Position numbers and translations under genes: made by a program | The notes under the pieces: generated by a model | Told to the model about the DNA's origin: nothing | The model's input: the letters and a program-made list of their open reading frames with translations, nothing else | Databases searched by the model: none | Source of the DNA: Opeltia flavorubescens | Taxonomy: Eukaryota > Ascomycota > Lecanoromycetes > Teloschistales > Teloschistaceae | Direction: 5' to 3' | DNA length: 64,000 bases | Assembly (NCBI GenBank): GCA_000442125.1 | Contig: KE546967.1 | Location: forward strand, 1,178,001 to 1,242,000 | Shown: one piece after another, positions 1 to 11,956 of the stretch | Layout of the letters: every line of letters begins with the position of its first letter | Position numbering within the stretch: position 1 is the stretch's first letter

Positions 1-2
1 GG

Positions 3-963
3 CCATCCCGTCGCTCCGTATCTCGATCAGTGACTCCCCCAAGGAGACATCACGACGAGGGCGTTAGACCAAAACGGCACCGCTACAGCACGAGCAGATC
101 ACCAGCCCCGACTCAACGGGGTGGTGGGAGAGATCGTAGCCGACGTCGATTCGACCGTCGCGGTGGCCGAGCGAGATCCTACTCACCTTCAGACACCTCA
201 CGCTCACCATCCCCCCGAAGACCCCGAAGGAGGCGCAGTCCTTCCAGCGTATCCCGCAGCCCCTCTCCCCCGTCTAGATCACGTTATCATAAGCATAGGC
301 GAGATGCACTATCGTCGCCATCAATGTCCAGGTCCCGCTCTCGTTCATTAGGGAGAGATCGAAGGGTCACTGGGAGATCAAGAAGATCCCCATCTTATAC
401 TAGTGATGAATTGGATGATGCACGCGCTGATGCTCGCAAAGGACGAAGACACCATGACAATCGGCGACGAAGCCGAAGCCGCAGTCGACAGTCGAACGTC
501 AAGTCTGCCGGAAAGGCTCCAAGCAAGAGCCCTAGCCCACCAAGACAGCGAGAAAGAAAGAGGCATCGTTCCATAGAGAGATATGCACCGGCTGCTAGAA
601 GACGGCGTAACACATCTTCAGTCTCTTCACCTATTGGGAAGCGTCATAGGAAGGCTGATTCTTCTGCGGAAGAAGCGAACAGGCAGCCCCCAGGCGGCGT
701 CAGCAAAAGCCCCGAGAATGCATCGAATATTGCTCAGAGGACTGAAGAGGTGGGTGACAACTCCCGAATTATTCACTTAAGTACATTTTGATTCTTTCCT
801 TATGTACCTCATTATCTAGATTCTCCTCCAGTCCATGCGTGCTTGCTGACTTCTACAGATTCAAGATAGATCGCCCACCCAAACTGCCAACGAGTTACGG
901 GAGAAGCTCCTTCGTGAAAAGGTGCTGGCGCTAAGGAAAGCGAGCACAAATCCAAAGGATTAA
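3..963 (+). CDS. Arginine/serine-rich splicing factor, C-terminal part (probable SRRM1/PWI-type), 5'-partial
   Basis: The reading frame is open to the left edge of the window, so the 5' end is missing. Predicted exons are <3-749 and 859-963. The 109-nt intron has an AG|GTGGGT donor and a CTACAG acceptor and preserves frame. The protein is dominated by RS/SR dipeptides and SPSP repeats, the low-complexity RS domain of splicing co-activators. The last exon encodes a short conserved-looking helix beginning TANELREKLLREKV. That tail and the RS tract fit the C-terminus of fungal PWI-domain mRNA-processing proteins (SRRM1-like), but the PWI domain would lie outside the window, so the family name is inferred. 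It would act in the nucleus in pre-mRNA splicing. It converges with the next gene; the 259 bp between them are the two 3' ends. Confidence 0.7.
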
Positions 964-1222
964 AGTACGAACACTATTCTCCGACGGCTAAGCAATTATT
1001 CTCCCAATTAATTTTGATAGCAACAGGCCTCGTAAGTTGAATCTGCTAGTTGCTGACCTCGTATTCGAGCTATATTGGAGGGAAGGTATTGAGGCACGAT
1101 ACGAGACTTGTGGGAGGATGTGTGGGCAGGCGAGTATACTACAATGAGCGATTCCATTACACATAGCCTTTAAGCGAGAATCATCTGATAGCTTTCTTCT
1201 CAATAGTAAATCTTTGTATTCT

Positions 1223-1824
1223 TCATGGCTGTACCACGTTTCGAGGTACCATTTCGACTAGCTGTCCGCATTTCTTGCACTTTCGTTTTTCCTCGTCATC
1301 CCTGAATGCATTTACTGCGGCTTTGATTTGGGTGCCCAGATCGGTCATGTGGAAGGCATCCTCATAGACGATTTCGCCATCGTTCTGGCAATACCACCGT
1401 AGTCTATCCTTACTTTCCTTTGGTCGAGGTTGCTCCAGGACGATTCCAACGGTATCAGCGAAACGGACGGGGTTGTGAGGAGTATTCGGGGGTAGAAGAA
1501 ACATCTCGCCTTCACGGATGGGAATATCTCGGTGCTCGCCATCATCGACGACTTTTAGGAGCATGGACCCGCGGTACTGGTAGAACCATTCGGCTGTCTC
1601 GTTTATGTGGAAGTCGGAGCGGGCATTTGGCCCTCCAACAATCTGAGACCCAACTTTCAGTTTAAAAAAAGAGAAGGGAGAGGAATTGATGTTACCATGA
1701 CGGTTACATCGTCGTTGTATACACAGTAGTTATTGATTGGAGGCTTCAGGAGATGAGAATTTTCTTCAAGCCTACGAATTTTGGTTGGCTCGTGTTCTTT
1801 TTCAAGTGAAGCTGGACAAACCAT
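1223..1824 (-). CDS. BNA1: 3-hydroxyanthranilate 3,4-dioxygenase
   Basis: Converts 3-hydroxyanthranilate to 2-amino-3-carboxymuconate semialdehyde in the kynurenine route from tryptophan to NAD; cytosolic, Fe(II)-dependent. Predicted exons are 1824-1696 and 1642-1223 (53-nt intron), giving 182 aa, close to the family's usual 170-190. The first ATG is preceded directly by an in-frame TAA, which fixes the start. Visible cupin features are VTVMIVGGPNARSDFHINET, with the first iron histidine and, six residues on, the glutamate, and NTPHNPVRFADTVG with the last iron histidine. The C-terminus has one CKKC rubredoxin-like motif. The preceding site, where many homologues have a second CxxC, reads WYCQND and lacks the second cysteine. 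Strong family match. Confidence 0.93.
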
Positions 1825-2071
1825 TTAGGGAGATTGAGAGGACTAGAAAGCATAACGCCTCGACAAATGGTATGGTATCTGAGGGAGATTTGGACGTGTA
1901 ATTATTCGAGGACACTTTTGGGTTGCATGCAAAAACAATCTGGTTACATATGAATATTGATAAGTAATCAAGGTTATCTGAACTCAAAGCGAAAGAAGAA
2001 TTATTTCAACGACTATGTAATATGTCCATTCTTTTGCTCATTGAGTATTTGCCACCCCTTTGCATCAATGT

Positions 2072-2077
2072 CACGTG
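2072..2077. promoter_or_regulatory. CACGTG palindrome (E-box-like)
   Basis: A perfect CACGTG lies about 250 bp upstream of the BNA1 start codon. This is the core site of bHLH regulators such as Cbf1 and Pho4 families. A six-base site can occur by chance, so a regulatory role is only suggested by its position. Confidence 0.25.
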
Positions 2078-3370
2078 TTCACCCCCGCGGTCATTGAAGC
2101 AGTCTTCCCACGAATTGTAACCTCCCAATTAATCCGATTTTTATCATCTTCATTACGCTCATCTTAACTACCAGAGCTACCAATCGATGAAGAATAACGG
2201 TCAACAGAATTAAACTGGGCCCAAAGTCTAGTTAAGAAGAATACCACGCCACACCTTGCGCGTTGATTGGGAAATAATGTAACAAGACAGGATCTATGAG
2301 CTCATCTCCATCATCGACTGATCAAAGTAATCCCGTTCGAAATCCTACCTTATTTTTGGGCGTCGCGAAATTTTCTGATTCAGTCTTCAATAATACAACA
2401 TGTCGCTATTGTAATTCTGTCCTCGTATACAAACATCTGTTCTTGTTATCCGGCTCATTCTCGTTATGCCTCTTCTGTGAAACTGTATTCTTCTTTGTTT
2501 TTATCTACACCTGTACATTCCGTTATTCTGTGGTGTTATCTCTATTTTCTCCGAAATCAAAAATTTCCCGGATTCTCCAATCACTCCGAACCTTTCACAC
2601 GACATGTTTCATCGCTTACCCACATTGTTGTTACTGTCATCCATCAATGTCATAGCATTGCGATATTTACTTCTGCACGGCATGACCCAAAGGAGCCACC
2701 TTAATATCCTTTCCTCGCCATCTCAATGACCCCATTTGGACATAGCAATGGCTCGTACTACCCTCTCCATCCGACTGATTGCGTTTCGCTACGAGAATAG
2801 CTCACCTACTAAAAAGAACGCAACCACGATCAATTCATTGAATAGTCGACATCCCCGTGCCGGCTGCTCAGAAAGGTGAAATCTAATGTCCTTTTCCCAA
2901 TGCTCAATCATGGTAGGCGCTGCTTCGGTCCTTTCCTTATTGGAACCAGTCCCTGCAAGGCCTGCCACATCTCATTTTGAGCTTACATGCTATGTCTACT
3001 ATTTACCTACTTCAATAACACCACATATATTGTGCTTGTTCTGTTCTAAGAACACTGTTGCCTTCTACTCCGGTGACTCTGCATTAGGTCTCATCGATTG
3101 AGTCACAGCTGAATCCGCTTTTTACACGCATTGATGAATTACGAATTCGACGACGCTGACTGATGGAATGTCTATACAGGCAAGAAGTAGGAATATCCCC
3201 CCTTCCTATGCGGCATTGCTGACACTTCCGTGTGGACAATGATCGAGACCGTGTGCGAAAGCATCCGATAACCTCGATCCTGAGCTCCAGCCGATCGTTG
3301 AGTCGATGGCATTCTCGATAAATATGGATCGCCAAGCTGGTCGTACCGTGGGAAGTCCGAAGTCTAGGAG

Positions 3371-3392
3371 GATGGAGTGACGATGGAGTGAC
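3371..3392. repeat. 11-bp tandem repeat, two copies
   Basis: The unit GATGGAGTGAC is repeated twice head-to-tail and followed by a further partial copy (GATGGA). It lies in the non-coding stretch upstream of the PWWP gene and looks like a small replication-slippage duplication. Confidence 0.7.
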
Positions 3393-4177
3393 GATGGATG
3401 GCACTGGCCACAAAGCAGCCTCAAGTGCTCCTTTGTACGACGGGGAAGGCACTGCCGTATGCGAGAGGGTGAGGCGACGGGGCCGAGAGGGCCAACCCGC
3501 AAGGGAGAGCGTTGGCGCTAGCCTGTCGGGGACTGCTCGAATATGCGGGCATTTGATTCGCTGGGAGGCGGGTGGAGGGATCTGGGGGAGGAGTCGTTCA
3601 TCACAAGCTTTTTGCTTCCACTCTCTGCCCTTTACATACCTCCTTCCCTCATCCACATCCTCTACTCCATCACAGAACTCATCGAGTTGGCTTGTGTTGT
3701 GCTTCCAAGAGCGCAGATTCTCATAGTCTAGACAGACAATACCATAGCTTTACCAGCCACCCACGATCTATCGCTCTTTGACGGTCGCAGAGTATAAGCT
3801 TGGTGATCGTGGTGATTATTGCGCACCGGCAATTGCCTTACGTAAGACATTCTCACTCACTTTTATGTTCAGTTATGGACGCACTTTTGTTGTAATTATT
3901 TTAGCGTCTCGAAGTATTTTACTGTCGCGCAACTTTCCCGATTCCTTATCCTGTCTTCTTCACACATCCGCCATCACCATCTTTCCTTTTCAATCTCACA
4001 AAACGTCTTCCATCGCAAAAGCTTGTCCTCTTACCAATCAAACGAGCAGCTTCTAGCATTTCTACCTTTGCTATTGCGCGAATCTTATCTCTATTCACGC
4101 GTCGTTGTCATCGCTTACGCCACTACCTCCGTAGCAGTATTGCATACCGCCCATTTTCCATCTTTCAACTCTCTAGC

Positions 4178-6248
4178 ATGGCTGATTCGATGAATGCCGC
4201 TTCTCCATCAGCAACGGGGAAGGCTTCAGAGCCGGAAGGAAATGGTCTGGCTGGCGCAGGAGCAGGTGATAAGCATGCAGCGGGTGGCGCCAGTGAAGGC
4301 CAAGAAACTAGCAATAAAAGTGGTGGTGAGAAGCTTCATCGTCCCATCACTTCTTAACCTTCTTGCATAGACTCACAATATAAGTTATAGTTTCCAAGCC
4401 CAACGGTGCCACGAAAGCCAAAACTGCCGCGACTCCTTCGAAGAACTCACCTATCCAAGACGAAGACCAAGACGTTGATATGAAGGATTCGGCGGACACT
4501 GAAAAGGCCACGGCCACCCCGACAACTGCTCAGACACCGGCTACGGGCAAAAAAGCTAGCAATGGCTCGTCCAAAAAGAAGGCTGCTGTGCCCGAACACA
4601 AGACCAAGAAATTGAACAAGAAGGCTTCAAAGCGATTACTCAATTTGGACGCCGAGCCTGGCCAATACTATCTTGCTCGTATGAAGGGTCATCCTCCGTG
4701 GCCTTCGATCATTTGCGATGAAGAGATGCTACCAATGAGCTTACTCGATACGCGACCAGTCACTACAAAGTTGCCCGATGGGACGTACAAAAAGGCAGAA
4801 TACGCGGATGGTGGGAAACGTGTTCATGATCGTACATTTCCAATCATGTTCCTGTGAGTAAAAACCCGCTTTCTTAGTCGTGAGACTTTACTAATGGCTA
4901 CGATCAGGCACACGAATGAATTGTGAGTGTCGGAGCATTGTGACCCGCTCAAGCTTGGATTTCTGAAGGATACATTGTAGGCTAACGTGATGAGTAGTGC
5001 TTGGATGCCGAATACAGATCTCACTCCTTTAGAGACTGCAGCCATCGATCCAGATGACACGAAGGGCAAGACCAAACCTCTGGCTGCTGCTTACGCAAAA
5101 GCTTCGGAAGAGAATGACCTGCAACACTTCAAAGACATGCTTGCAGACCATCAACTGGCCGTCAAAGAAGAGCAGGAAGCTCAGGCAGAACGAGATGCTA
5201 AGAAGGCCACAAAGACCAAGAGGAAGAGCGTTGACGCTAATACTGCAGCTGCCGATGACGAGGACGAGATGGATATTGATGAGGATGAGGAAGCACCTAA
5301 ACCCAAGTCCAAGAAGCGGAAGAAGGAAGCCGATAGCGACAGCGAGGAAAAGGTGACTCCAACTTGATTCGCGCTTTTATCGTGTTTGACTCACGCGCTG
5401 TCACAGCCTGCAAAGACTCCAAAGACTGGCACCAAGCTCAAACTATCTACGCCCAAGACACCTGTAGAGCCTTCGAGCAAGAAGAAAGCTCCTAAGCCAA
5501 AATCATCTACCAAGAAAGCAGCGAAAGCCGCCAGTGATGATGAAGCAGTAGAAACCCCAAAAGTTGAGGAGAAGAAACTGACTGCGGAAGAGGCGAGGCA
5601 AATAGAACAGAAGAAGGGTAAGTTGAAGCAGCTTGATTACCTGATTTTGGCTAACCAAACCAAGTCCTCTACTTCCGACACAAGCTCCAGCGAGGGTTTC
5701 TCTCCCGCGACGTGCCTCCTAAAGAAGACGAAATGAAGTCCATGTCTGAATATCTGGGTGAGTTGGAGACTTATCCCGATCTCGAGGCTAGCATTATTCG
5801 AAGCACGAAGATCAACAAAGTACTTAAGGGAATGGTCAAAATTACATCAATTCCACAAGATGAAGTTCATCACTTCAAGGATCGCTCCCTTGAGCTTCTA
5901 AAGAAGTGGAATGAGACACTCGCTAAAGAAGGAGCTGGAGGCGCGGGCGATAAGGAGGATGATGGCAAGACTGACGGAGCTGCTCCATTGACCAACGGAA
6001 CTGCAAATGATAGTGAGGAACAAACGGCAAACGCTGAAGCTGGGGAACCAGCGGCGCCCGAGGATGAAAAAACCGATGCATTGGAAAATAAGATTGGAAC
6101 GACTACAGAGGGTGAGAAAGAAGCTGAGAACGGGCCGTCGAAAGCAAACGGAGGTGAGAAGATCGATGATACGAAAGGGGATGAGCCGGATGTTGAAAGT
6201 GCACCTGCTGAGGAATATCAACCACCTACCGTAGAGGCAGCTTCTTAA
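4178..6248 (+). CDS. PWWP-domain chromatin protein (Ioc4/Pdp3-type)
   Basis: Six predicted exons: 4178-4325, 4391-4853, 4908-4922, 4998-5352, 5407-5617 and 5665-6248; the phases close to a 591-aa protein. Residues about 138-205 form a PWWP domain (GQYYLARMKGHPPWPSIICD, then HTNEFAWMPNTDL), the fold that reads methylated H3K36 on nucleosomes. A lysine-rich, acidic low-complexity linker follows. A helical C-terminal domain at about 385-490 (RHKLQRGFLSRD ... YLGELETYPDLEASIIRSTK) resembles the TFIIS-N/LEDGF-IBD-type bundle found in such proteins. Family knowledge points to an accessory subunit of an ISWI-type remodeller or a histone acetyltransferase complex, in the nucleus. The third exon is only 15 nt and completes the PWWP fold. 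The branch point GCTAAC is visible before exon 4. Confidence 0.85.
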
Positions 6249-6953
6249 AATTGTGGTCCTCGGTTGTTTCGCCGCCTTCCAACCTCTGCAAATCAACAGA
6301 TCTGCCTCATAGCAGCCGCAGGATTCGCCAGAGATTTGTTGGAAGCGGATGGTCATTCACAATTGGAAGACACGGCAGCTACTTTTATGTATTTCTACAA
6401 CGGATCAATCGCCGGAGGATGGATGAGCGGGAAGATTCTCTTTTCCCGGACTGCGACCACTTCTGTCACAACCAACGATGGCCTTTTCGGTATGAGTCCA
6501 GGGTAGACAGAGGCCCTTATGTACATAACTTTTCGCAGGCTTTTTGGTTCGGTGCGGAAAAGTGGCAAGAGGGAGGTAGACGGACAGATGAGAGAGAGGG
6601 TAATTTAGGAGGGCGGTGACTGCGTTTTTTGGGTGTGGTTGACGTTTAACATATGCCAATCAGAAATTGTTTGTTTTCTTTTAGAATGAAAAAGTGGATT
6701 TGATTCTTACTGCTTGCTTGCTTGCTTGATTTGGTGCCAATTCGTGAGATTGGGACGCTGGGTCTGCTACGAGCGGTGGTATCTCGAATCTATTATCAGT
6801 AGTCATCGAAATATTACATTGGGTATCGATTTTCCTCCCTTCCTGTCTTTAAGAGACGCCATTGTACATAGATGGCCTCCGTCCATAAGATCGCGCTTAA
6901 AGTACGTGCAAATGAATCTTGAAGCAGTTCCCCATCTTAAGCAACCCTTTCCT
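6249..6953. other. Convergent 3' intergenic region
   Basis: About 700 bp lie between the stop codons of the PWWP gene and the Env7-type kinase. They contain both 3' untranslated regions and a TGCT microsatellite. I see no gene here; the short open frames have no recognisable content. Confidence 0.6.
6711..6728. repeat. TGCT tetranucleotide microsatellite
   Basis: Four and a half uninterrupted copies of TGCT lie in the convergent 3' region between two genes. Confidence 0.8.
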
Positions 6954-8451
6954 TTATTCCTCGTCTCCACCAAACCCTCTTCCATCTCCCTCATCTGGCG
7001 GCAACTCCTCCACCACCCTCTCAATCATCTCAATCACCTCATCCACATCCGGCCTCTCACTAGCCTCAACCCTCAAACAAGCTCTCACCACCTCCCGAAC
7101 GCCCTCGCTGATCCCCCCATCCTCATCCTCTTCCTCCACCTTGACCCCATTCTCCGCCCTCCCTTTTCCCTTCCCTTTGTCCTTCCTCTTTCTCCTTTTC
7201 CCGTTCGCATCTTCATCCGGAAACCGCCAATCCCCGCTACAGACACAGATACTCAGGCTCCCGCCCGTTTCCTCGCTGCGGGCCTCGAAAGGGCTTTTAC
7301 CCACTAGGCAGGCGTACAGAGTGCAGCCCAGGGACCAGATGTCGACCTTTGTGTCGATAGTGGACCCGACTTGGGTGTCGAAGAGTTCGGGGGCGCGGTA
7401 GGGGAGCGTGGAGTGTTCGGCGGCGGTGTCTTGGATTTGGAGGGCCATGGCGCGGGAGGTGACTGGTGTGGGGCTGGGGGCGAGGGAACCAAGGTCCATG
7501 AGGATGGGGGAGGTGCCGGAGTCGGAGATCATAATGTTGCCTTTTTCTCCGTTAGTTATCAATGGCGCTTACATTCATTTCTTGTCGAGAAAATAGTAGG
7601 TGGAGCTTACCAGGCTTGATATCCCTATGCGCGTACGCTCGTACCTGCCCTTCCTCAACTCCTTCTTGACTCCTCGTCACTTCCCCATTCATTAACGGCT
7701 CTTGCTCCACATCCTCCTCATCGTGTTCGACATCCGCGACAGCAGCTTTTCTCTTCGCCCTCCTCACCTTCCTCACGGCATCTTTGTCCGCCTGTTCCCC
7801 TTCTTTCCTCACACCCTTCGCTTCTCTCCTCCCCCTTACCGACGACCCTCCCTCAACCCGATATTGATGCATCGCCTTCAGCGCCCTTGCGACCCCCAAA
7901 AACAGAATCATTAACCTCCTCTCCGGAAAGCTGGTATGGTTGACCAAATTAGCATTGATCGCATCCTGCAGATTCCCTCTCCGGTAATACGGAAGCAGTA
8001 TGTACACTGTCTTTGAGCCGGGATCGGATTTATCGTTGGCGGATGTGACAGAGTGGTCGACAGCATGGATGATGTGCGGATGAGGGGCGAAGAGAGCGTA
8101 AGCTTCGACTTCTTTGAGGGCGAGCGAGACGGATTCTTGGCCAAAGGGGCAGCGGATCTTTTTGAGGGCGTAAAGCTGTGAGGTGCTGGTTTCTTGGACG
8201 AGGTAGACGTAGGAAAATCCACCCTGGGATGTTGGAGGATATGTTAGTATTGTTCTTATGAGCAAAAATGCCGAACACTCAAGTCCGGACGAGAAAGAAC
8301 GAATTATGGAAAGATTGAGATTGGGACTGACCTCGCCTAGTAATCGGAGCAGCTTGAAGCTACGGTTGTTGATTCTTAGCTGCGGTGATCCTGGGAAGCA
8401 ACAGAGACAATTGGTGAGGCTGGAGAGGAGATCCATAAAGAGCTGGGCCAT
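6954..8451 (-). CDS. ENV7: Env7/STK16-type serine/threonine kinase (NAK family)
   Basis: Exons 8451-8332, 8223-7611 and 7540-6954 join in phase to 439 aa. The start is the ATG at 8451; the in-frame GTG further upstream is not needed. The N-terminus carries a cysteine cluster (NCLCCFPG), matching the palmitoylated cysteines that anchor Env7 to the vacuolar membrane. The kinase core shows the glycine loop LGEGGFSYVYLV, the VAIK-equivalent YALKKIRC, the catalytic loop HRDIKPGN, the divergent DLGS in place of DFG typical of STK16 relatives, and YRAPELF. An insert of about 80 charged residues lies just before the catalytic loop (lysine/arginine-rich, then acidic), and another sits near the C-terminus (KGKGKGR, EEEDEDGG). 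Its likely role is control of vacuole fusion and membrane traffic; that role is inferred from the family. Confidence 0.9.
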
Positions 8452-8858
8452 TTTGGTGCTTTCGATAAATCGGGAGAGGCACTGTTGGGTTGACACTCAA
8501 GGCTCTTCTCGATTGGCACCATGCATAGGAGGATGGTATAGAAAGCTAGCTGCCACCGTGCCAGATGTTGATTACCTGATTAGGATGTTCAGCCATAGAA
8601 GGCTAGCGTCTTTCTGAATAGTCCGTATTTCGCTTGTCAGTTCCTCCGTTCGACGAAGAAGAATTATTAACGAACAATTGAAAAAGCTAATTCCAAGAAG
8701 TATTCTGAATGCCACAAGGCATTATGGTGAAGCCAGGGTATACAGCCAGCAAGGCCAAGTATGTAATAGCGAAGAACTCCAGGCTATGGTATTGTACTGT
8801 AGGTCCTCAAACCCGCTAATCAGCGCTTGGTGCAAACAATTCAACTCCTCTCGAATAA
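8452..8858. other. Intergenic region, promoter of the kinase and 3' end of the CLIP gene
   Basis: About 400 bp between two minus-strand genes. It should hold the kinase promoter and the CLIP-like gene's 3' untranslated region. No motif or gene stands out. Confidence 0.5.
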
Positions 8859-11540
8859 TCAGTACAAATCTTCAAATGGACAATCCACACTCTCATGCCC
8901 GTCCCGTTCACACAGCGCGCACCATTTCGATGCATCAACGATCCCAGTCGCCTTCCCAGCAACCATGTCCTGATCCATTGGATTGGGCATCGGTGCTTTA
9001 GGCGTCGTGACTGCACTCTTGTTGACCGAGGGACTCAATGGCGCTGGCCGGTCATTGTGGTTTGGGTCTAGATTCATGGGCGAAGAGATGGCAAGACCTT
9101 TCAGACCTTCTTTGACAACATCACGCCCTGTACGCTGCGAATTGGGGCTGCCAATGGGAGCGTCCGCGTTGGTCTTGCTACTGCCGTTTTTCGTTGGATG
9201 TTGACCATTGTTGTTGCTGGTGAACATGCTTGTGCAGGTCAGAATGTCATGACCTGTAGTCTCACAGATCTCGCACCAGAGGTTACTCGCGTCTGTAACC
9301 GTAGAATGCGAGTCCGTATCTACTTGTCTTGGATCAGGATTCGAGTGCGACGATTGTTGTTTCTGATGCCATTTAGCCATTGCTTCCTGCCCGATCCGAC
9401 CTTGCGGACGATTTATTTGGGGTGATCCGTTTCCATTGCTCGCGGATGTGGCCGATTGCCGGTTCAAATTCCGGAGACGTTCAATTTCGTGTTCCAGTTC
9501 TTCCTCACGATACGTTTTCCGATCGACCAAACCTTCCAGCTCCTGAACCTCCCGTTCAAGCCGTTCTCGTTGCTTCCGCTCTTCTACCAGTTGGCTATCA
9601 TTGACCCCGTCGACTTGATTCAGAGCGCTGTTCCTTTGTTTCGATGCCCGCCGACTCCCTGACTTGGGGCTGCCCGATTCAGGGGCGTCGCGGCTAAGAG
9701 AGTGTATGATGGCTTTCAGACCTCTGATTTCGTCATCTCTTTGCTCGACTTCTCGCGATGATCCACCATTTTCCACAGCGGCCCCCGCCCCTTTCAGTGC
9801 TGCTGCTGCTTTGTCACGTTCTCGTTTTAGTTCTGATCGACCTCTTTCGACCTCGCCTCGAAGAAATTCGACCTCCCCCCTGGCTTCGGCCTCGCCCCTA
9901 CGAGCATCTTCCAACCCTTCTTCTAATTCCTGCACTAACTCCTCCAATTGCTTCAGTTGCTGAGCCACACTTTCCACATCTTCCCCCCGGTCTTGTAGCT
10001 CACGTATCTCGTGTGTTAATTCCTCAACTTTCCGCTCATACACTCTCTCGGTTTCTGTGCTTGCAAGTTCCAAGGTATCAATCGTACTTCGAAAATCTGC
10101 CCGGTGGGCATCGAAGTCGGCCGTCAGCATTGCAATTTTCTCATTCTTTTCCCGTACAAGAGCACGTAGCTGCGCCACCTCGGCATCTTCACTTGTTGAT
10201 CCTCTTGAACCTCGGGCAGCAGTGTCAGATGTTGGCTGTGGCATCGAAGATTGCAGCTGAGCTACACTCTTCTCCATTTCCGCCAAGCTGGTTGCGTGCT
10301 CTTCCAGCTGCTTGTCTCTTTCCGCTAGTTGCTTCTTCAATGTCTGAACATTGTCTTCTTGGCCTGACACCGGGCGCGACCTTGGCTGCAACCTCGAAGC
10401 TCCGTTGATCGTCTTGGCCAATCCAATCGAGGATGCATCCGGATCGTCATCAAACATAGCCTCTGGGCCAAGTCGGGATTGGCTCCGAGAGTCTGGTCGT
10501 GCCATCCGTGGAGCTCTAACGCTTGCAAACCCAGAAGTAAGTTTTGGCCTTTTACTAGGGTCGCCTGATAATCCCCTAACGCTCCCGCCAAATTTTCCAG
10601 GTGTAGGACTAGGTGCGTGGCGCGGCGTACCTACGATAGATTTCGAGAACTTTGGCGCACCGATTGAAGGCCGTCCAACAGGGGTGGAGGTGGCATTCTG
10701 AGCCCTACGCAAGGGCGACTCGGGTCGAGGAAGCGAAGGGCGAGATTTCGGCTTAAAAGCAGGGCTCGCCGCTCGCCCAGTGCCGATTGACTGGCTAAAT
10801 CTAGACGGTAATGGAGTTGGAGGTGTGTGTGAATTGGCTTGAGTTGGGTTGGGCGGGTTGAAAGCGGCGAGGGATGGTGTGGTTGGAGTGGGGGGAAAGG
10901 AATCAGAAGAGTCTATGGGAGAGGCGCGTTTGAAAGCTTTGTTCGAGGGAAGGAATATTCCTGCTCCCGGTATTGAGGTTGTAAAATAGCGGGTACTATG
11001 TCCCATAACTCAGCATCGCCATTTACGGAAAGGTCTTTTGGATGCTCACCCCTCAACATCGCCATCATTCTTGCCCCGTGCTGCCCATTCTCTGCTCAGT
11101 TCCACGCCAGCAAATACACCTTTCTTTCCCTTGACTTCTCCAATAAATTTGATGGTACCGTGCATGCCCCCCGGCACATCTACAGTGTCGCCCACTTCCA
11201 GATTATCGCCCGTAATGACCTTGTGGTTTGTGGCAATAGGTGCCATGGTCGGCTTTCTGGAGTTGTTCGTGAGGGGGCTTGATCCGGAAGCTTGAGCTGG
11301 CTTCAAGACCGAGCGCGGACTGCCATCGAAGCTTGCCGACGAATTGGGTTGCCCGAGCGATGGGCGTTTTGCAGGTGTCGCTTGAGCGGCGGAAGCTGAG
11401 AGGTGGGAAGAAAGAGGTGGTCGCTGGTTGGAAGTGTAGGTATGGGTGAGACCACTTGATGCTCCAGTATTGGAACTTTTGTTGCCAAGCGAAAGTCTAG
11501 GGCGTGCCAAAGAACGGCGTTGAGGTGTTGCTGTCGCCAT
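8859..11540 (-). CDS. CLIP-170-like microtubule plus-end tracking protein
   Basis: Exons 11540-11050 and 10995-8859 (54-nt intron) give 875 aa. A basic, serine/proline-rich N-terminus leads into one CAP-Gly domain at about residues 110-168, with the signature VFAGVEL and the GKNDG tubulin/EB1-binding loop; the intron falls inside this domain. A serine/proline-rich linker follows, then a long heptad-rich coiled coil (roughly residues 390-670, with ERDKQLEEHATSLAEME and similar). The end carries two zinc knuckles, WCEICETTGHDILTC near residue 735 and WCALCERDGHESVDC near the C-terminus. This order (CAP-Gly, coiled coil, knuckles) is that of CLIP-170 and fungal Tip1/Bik1/ClipA, which dimerise, ride growing microtubule tips and recruit dynein or kinesin partners. 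Fungal forms often have a single CAP-Gly, as here. Confidence 0.92.
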
Positions 11541-11956
11541 GTTTACTATGAAACATTCGTGTCGGTTAGTGCGCGTTTCTGTCGGACCGCAGAAGATCTG
11601 CTCCCGTCAGTCCTACTTGACTGTCTACTGGTAATTGAACATAAGTATGTATGATCCTGGCTGTGACCTCTGGATTATCATCATTAAAATAGTTACGATT
11701 TCAAGAGATGAATTGACGACAGGATTGAGATTCAGGCCTGACGAATGCGATCCATGGCGGTAAGGCATGGATGCAGAAACCCGATCATGCGGAGACGAAT
11801 CGCCAGGGGTCCTCATCCTCATCCTCCATTTTACTTGGGTTCGTCTTGGCTATCGTAGCTACGATGAAATATCGTTCATGAGTGACTTATATACAAAGAA
11901 GCGCATTCAGGAATTGAAAATGCCAACGCTGGGTATCCTTATCGTCATTATTACTT
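11541..11956. other. Intergenic region
   Basis: About 415 bp between the CLIP-like gene's start and the DUF726 gene's stop, both on the minus strand. It presumably contains the CLIP promoter. No gene or clear motif is seen. Confidence 0.5.

Larger units (their letters stand above)
1825..4177. other. Long intergenic stretch with divergent promoters
   Basis: About 2.35 kb separate the divergent BNA1 and PWWP-protein genes. Several open frames of 60-190 codons occur on both strands, but they have no recognisable motifs, overlap each other and show no coherent splicing, so I call none of them a gene. The last 350 bases before the PWWP start (about 3830-4177) are rich in pyrimidines (CTTTC, TCTTC tracts), as in fungal promoters and 5' leaders. 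A small tandem repeat and a CACGTG palindrome are listed separately. Confidence 0.6.

Noticed and set aside
2296-2655. 119-codon plus-strand frame
   Set aside because: Composition is hydrophobic/cysteine-rich but irregular, with no domain, no signal peptide pattern and no supporting splice partner.
3084-3656. 190-codon open frame on the minus strand in the BNA1-PWWP gap
   Set aside because: Rich in serine, arginine and proline without any recognisable motif; open frames of this length are expected by chance in this much sequence, and it overlaps other frames on the opposite strand.
8452-8496. Upstream in-frame GTG start for the Env7-type kinase
   Set aside because: GTG starts are not expected in eukaryotes and the ATG at 8451 gives the normal N-terminus.
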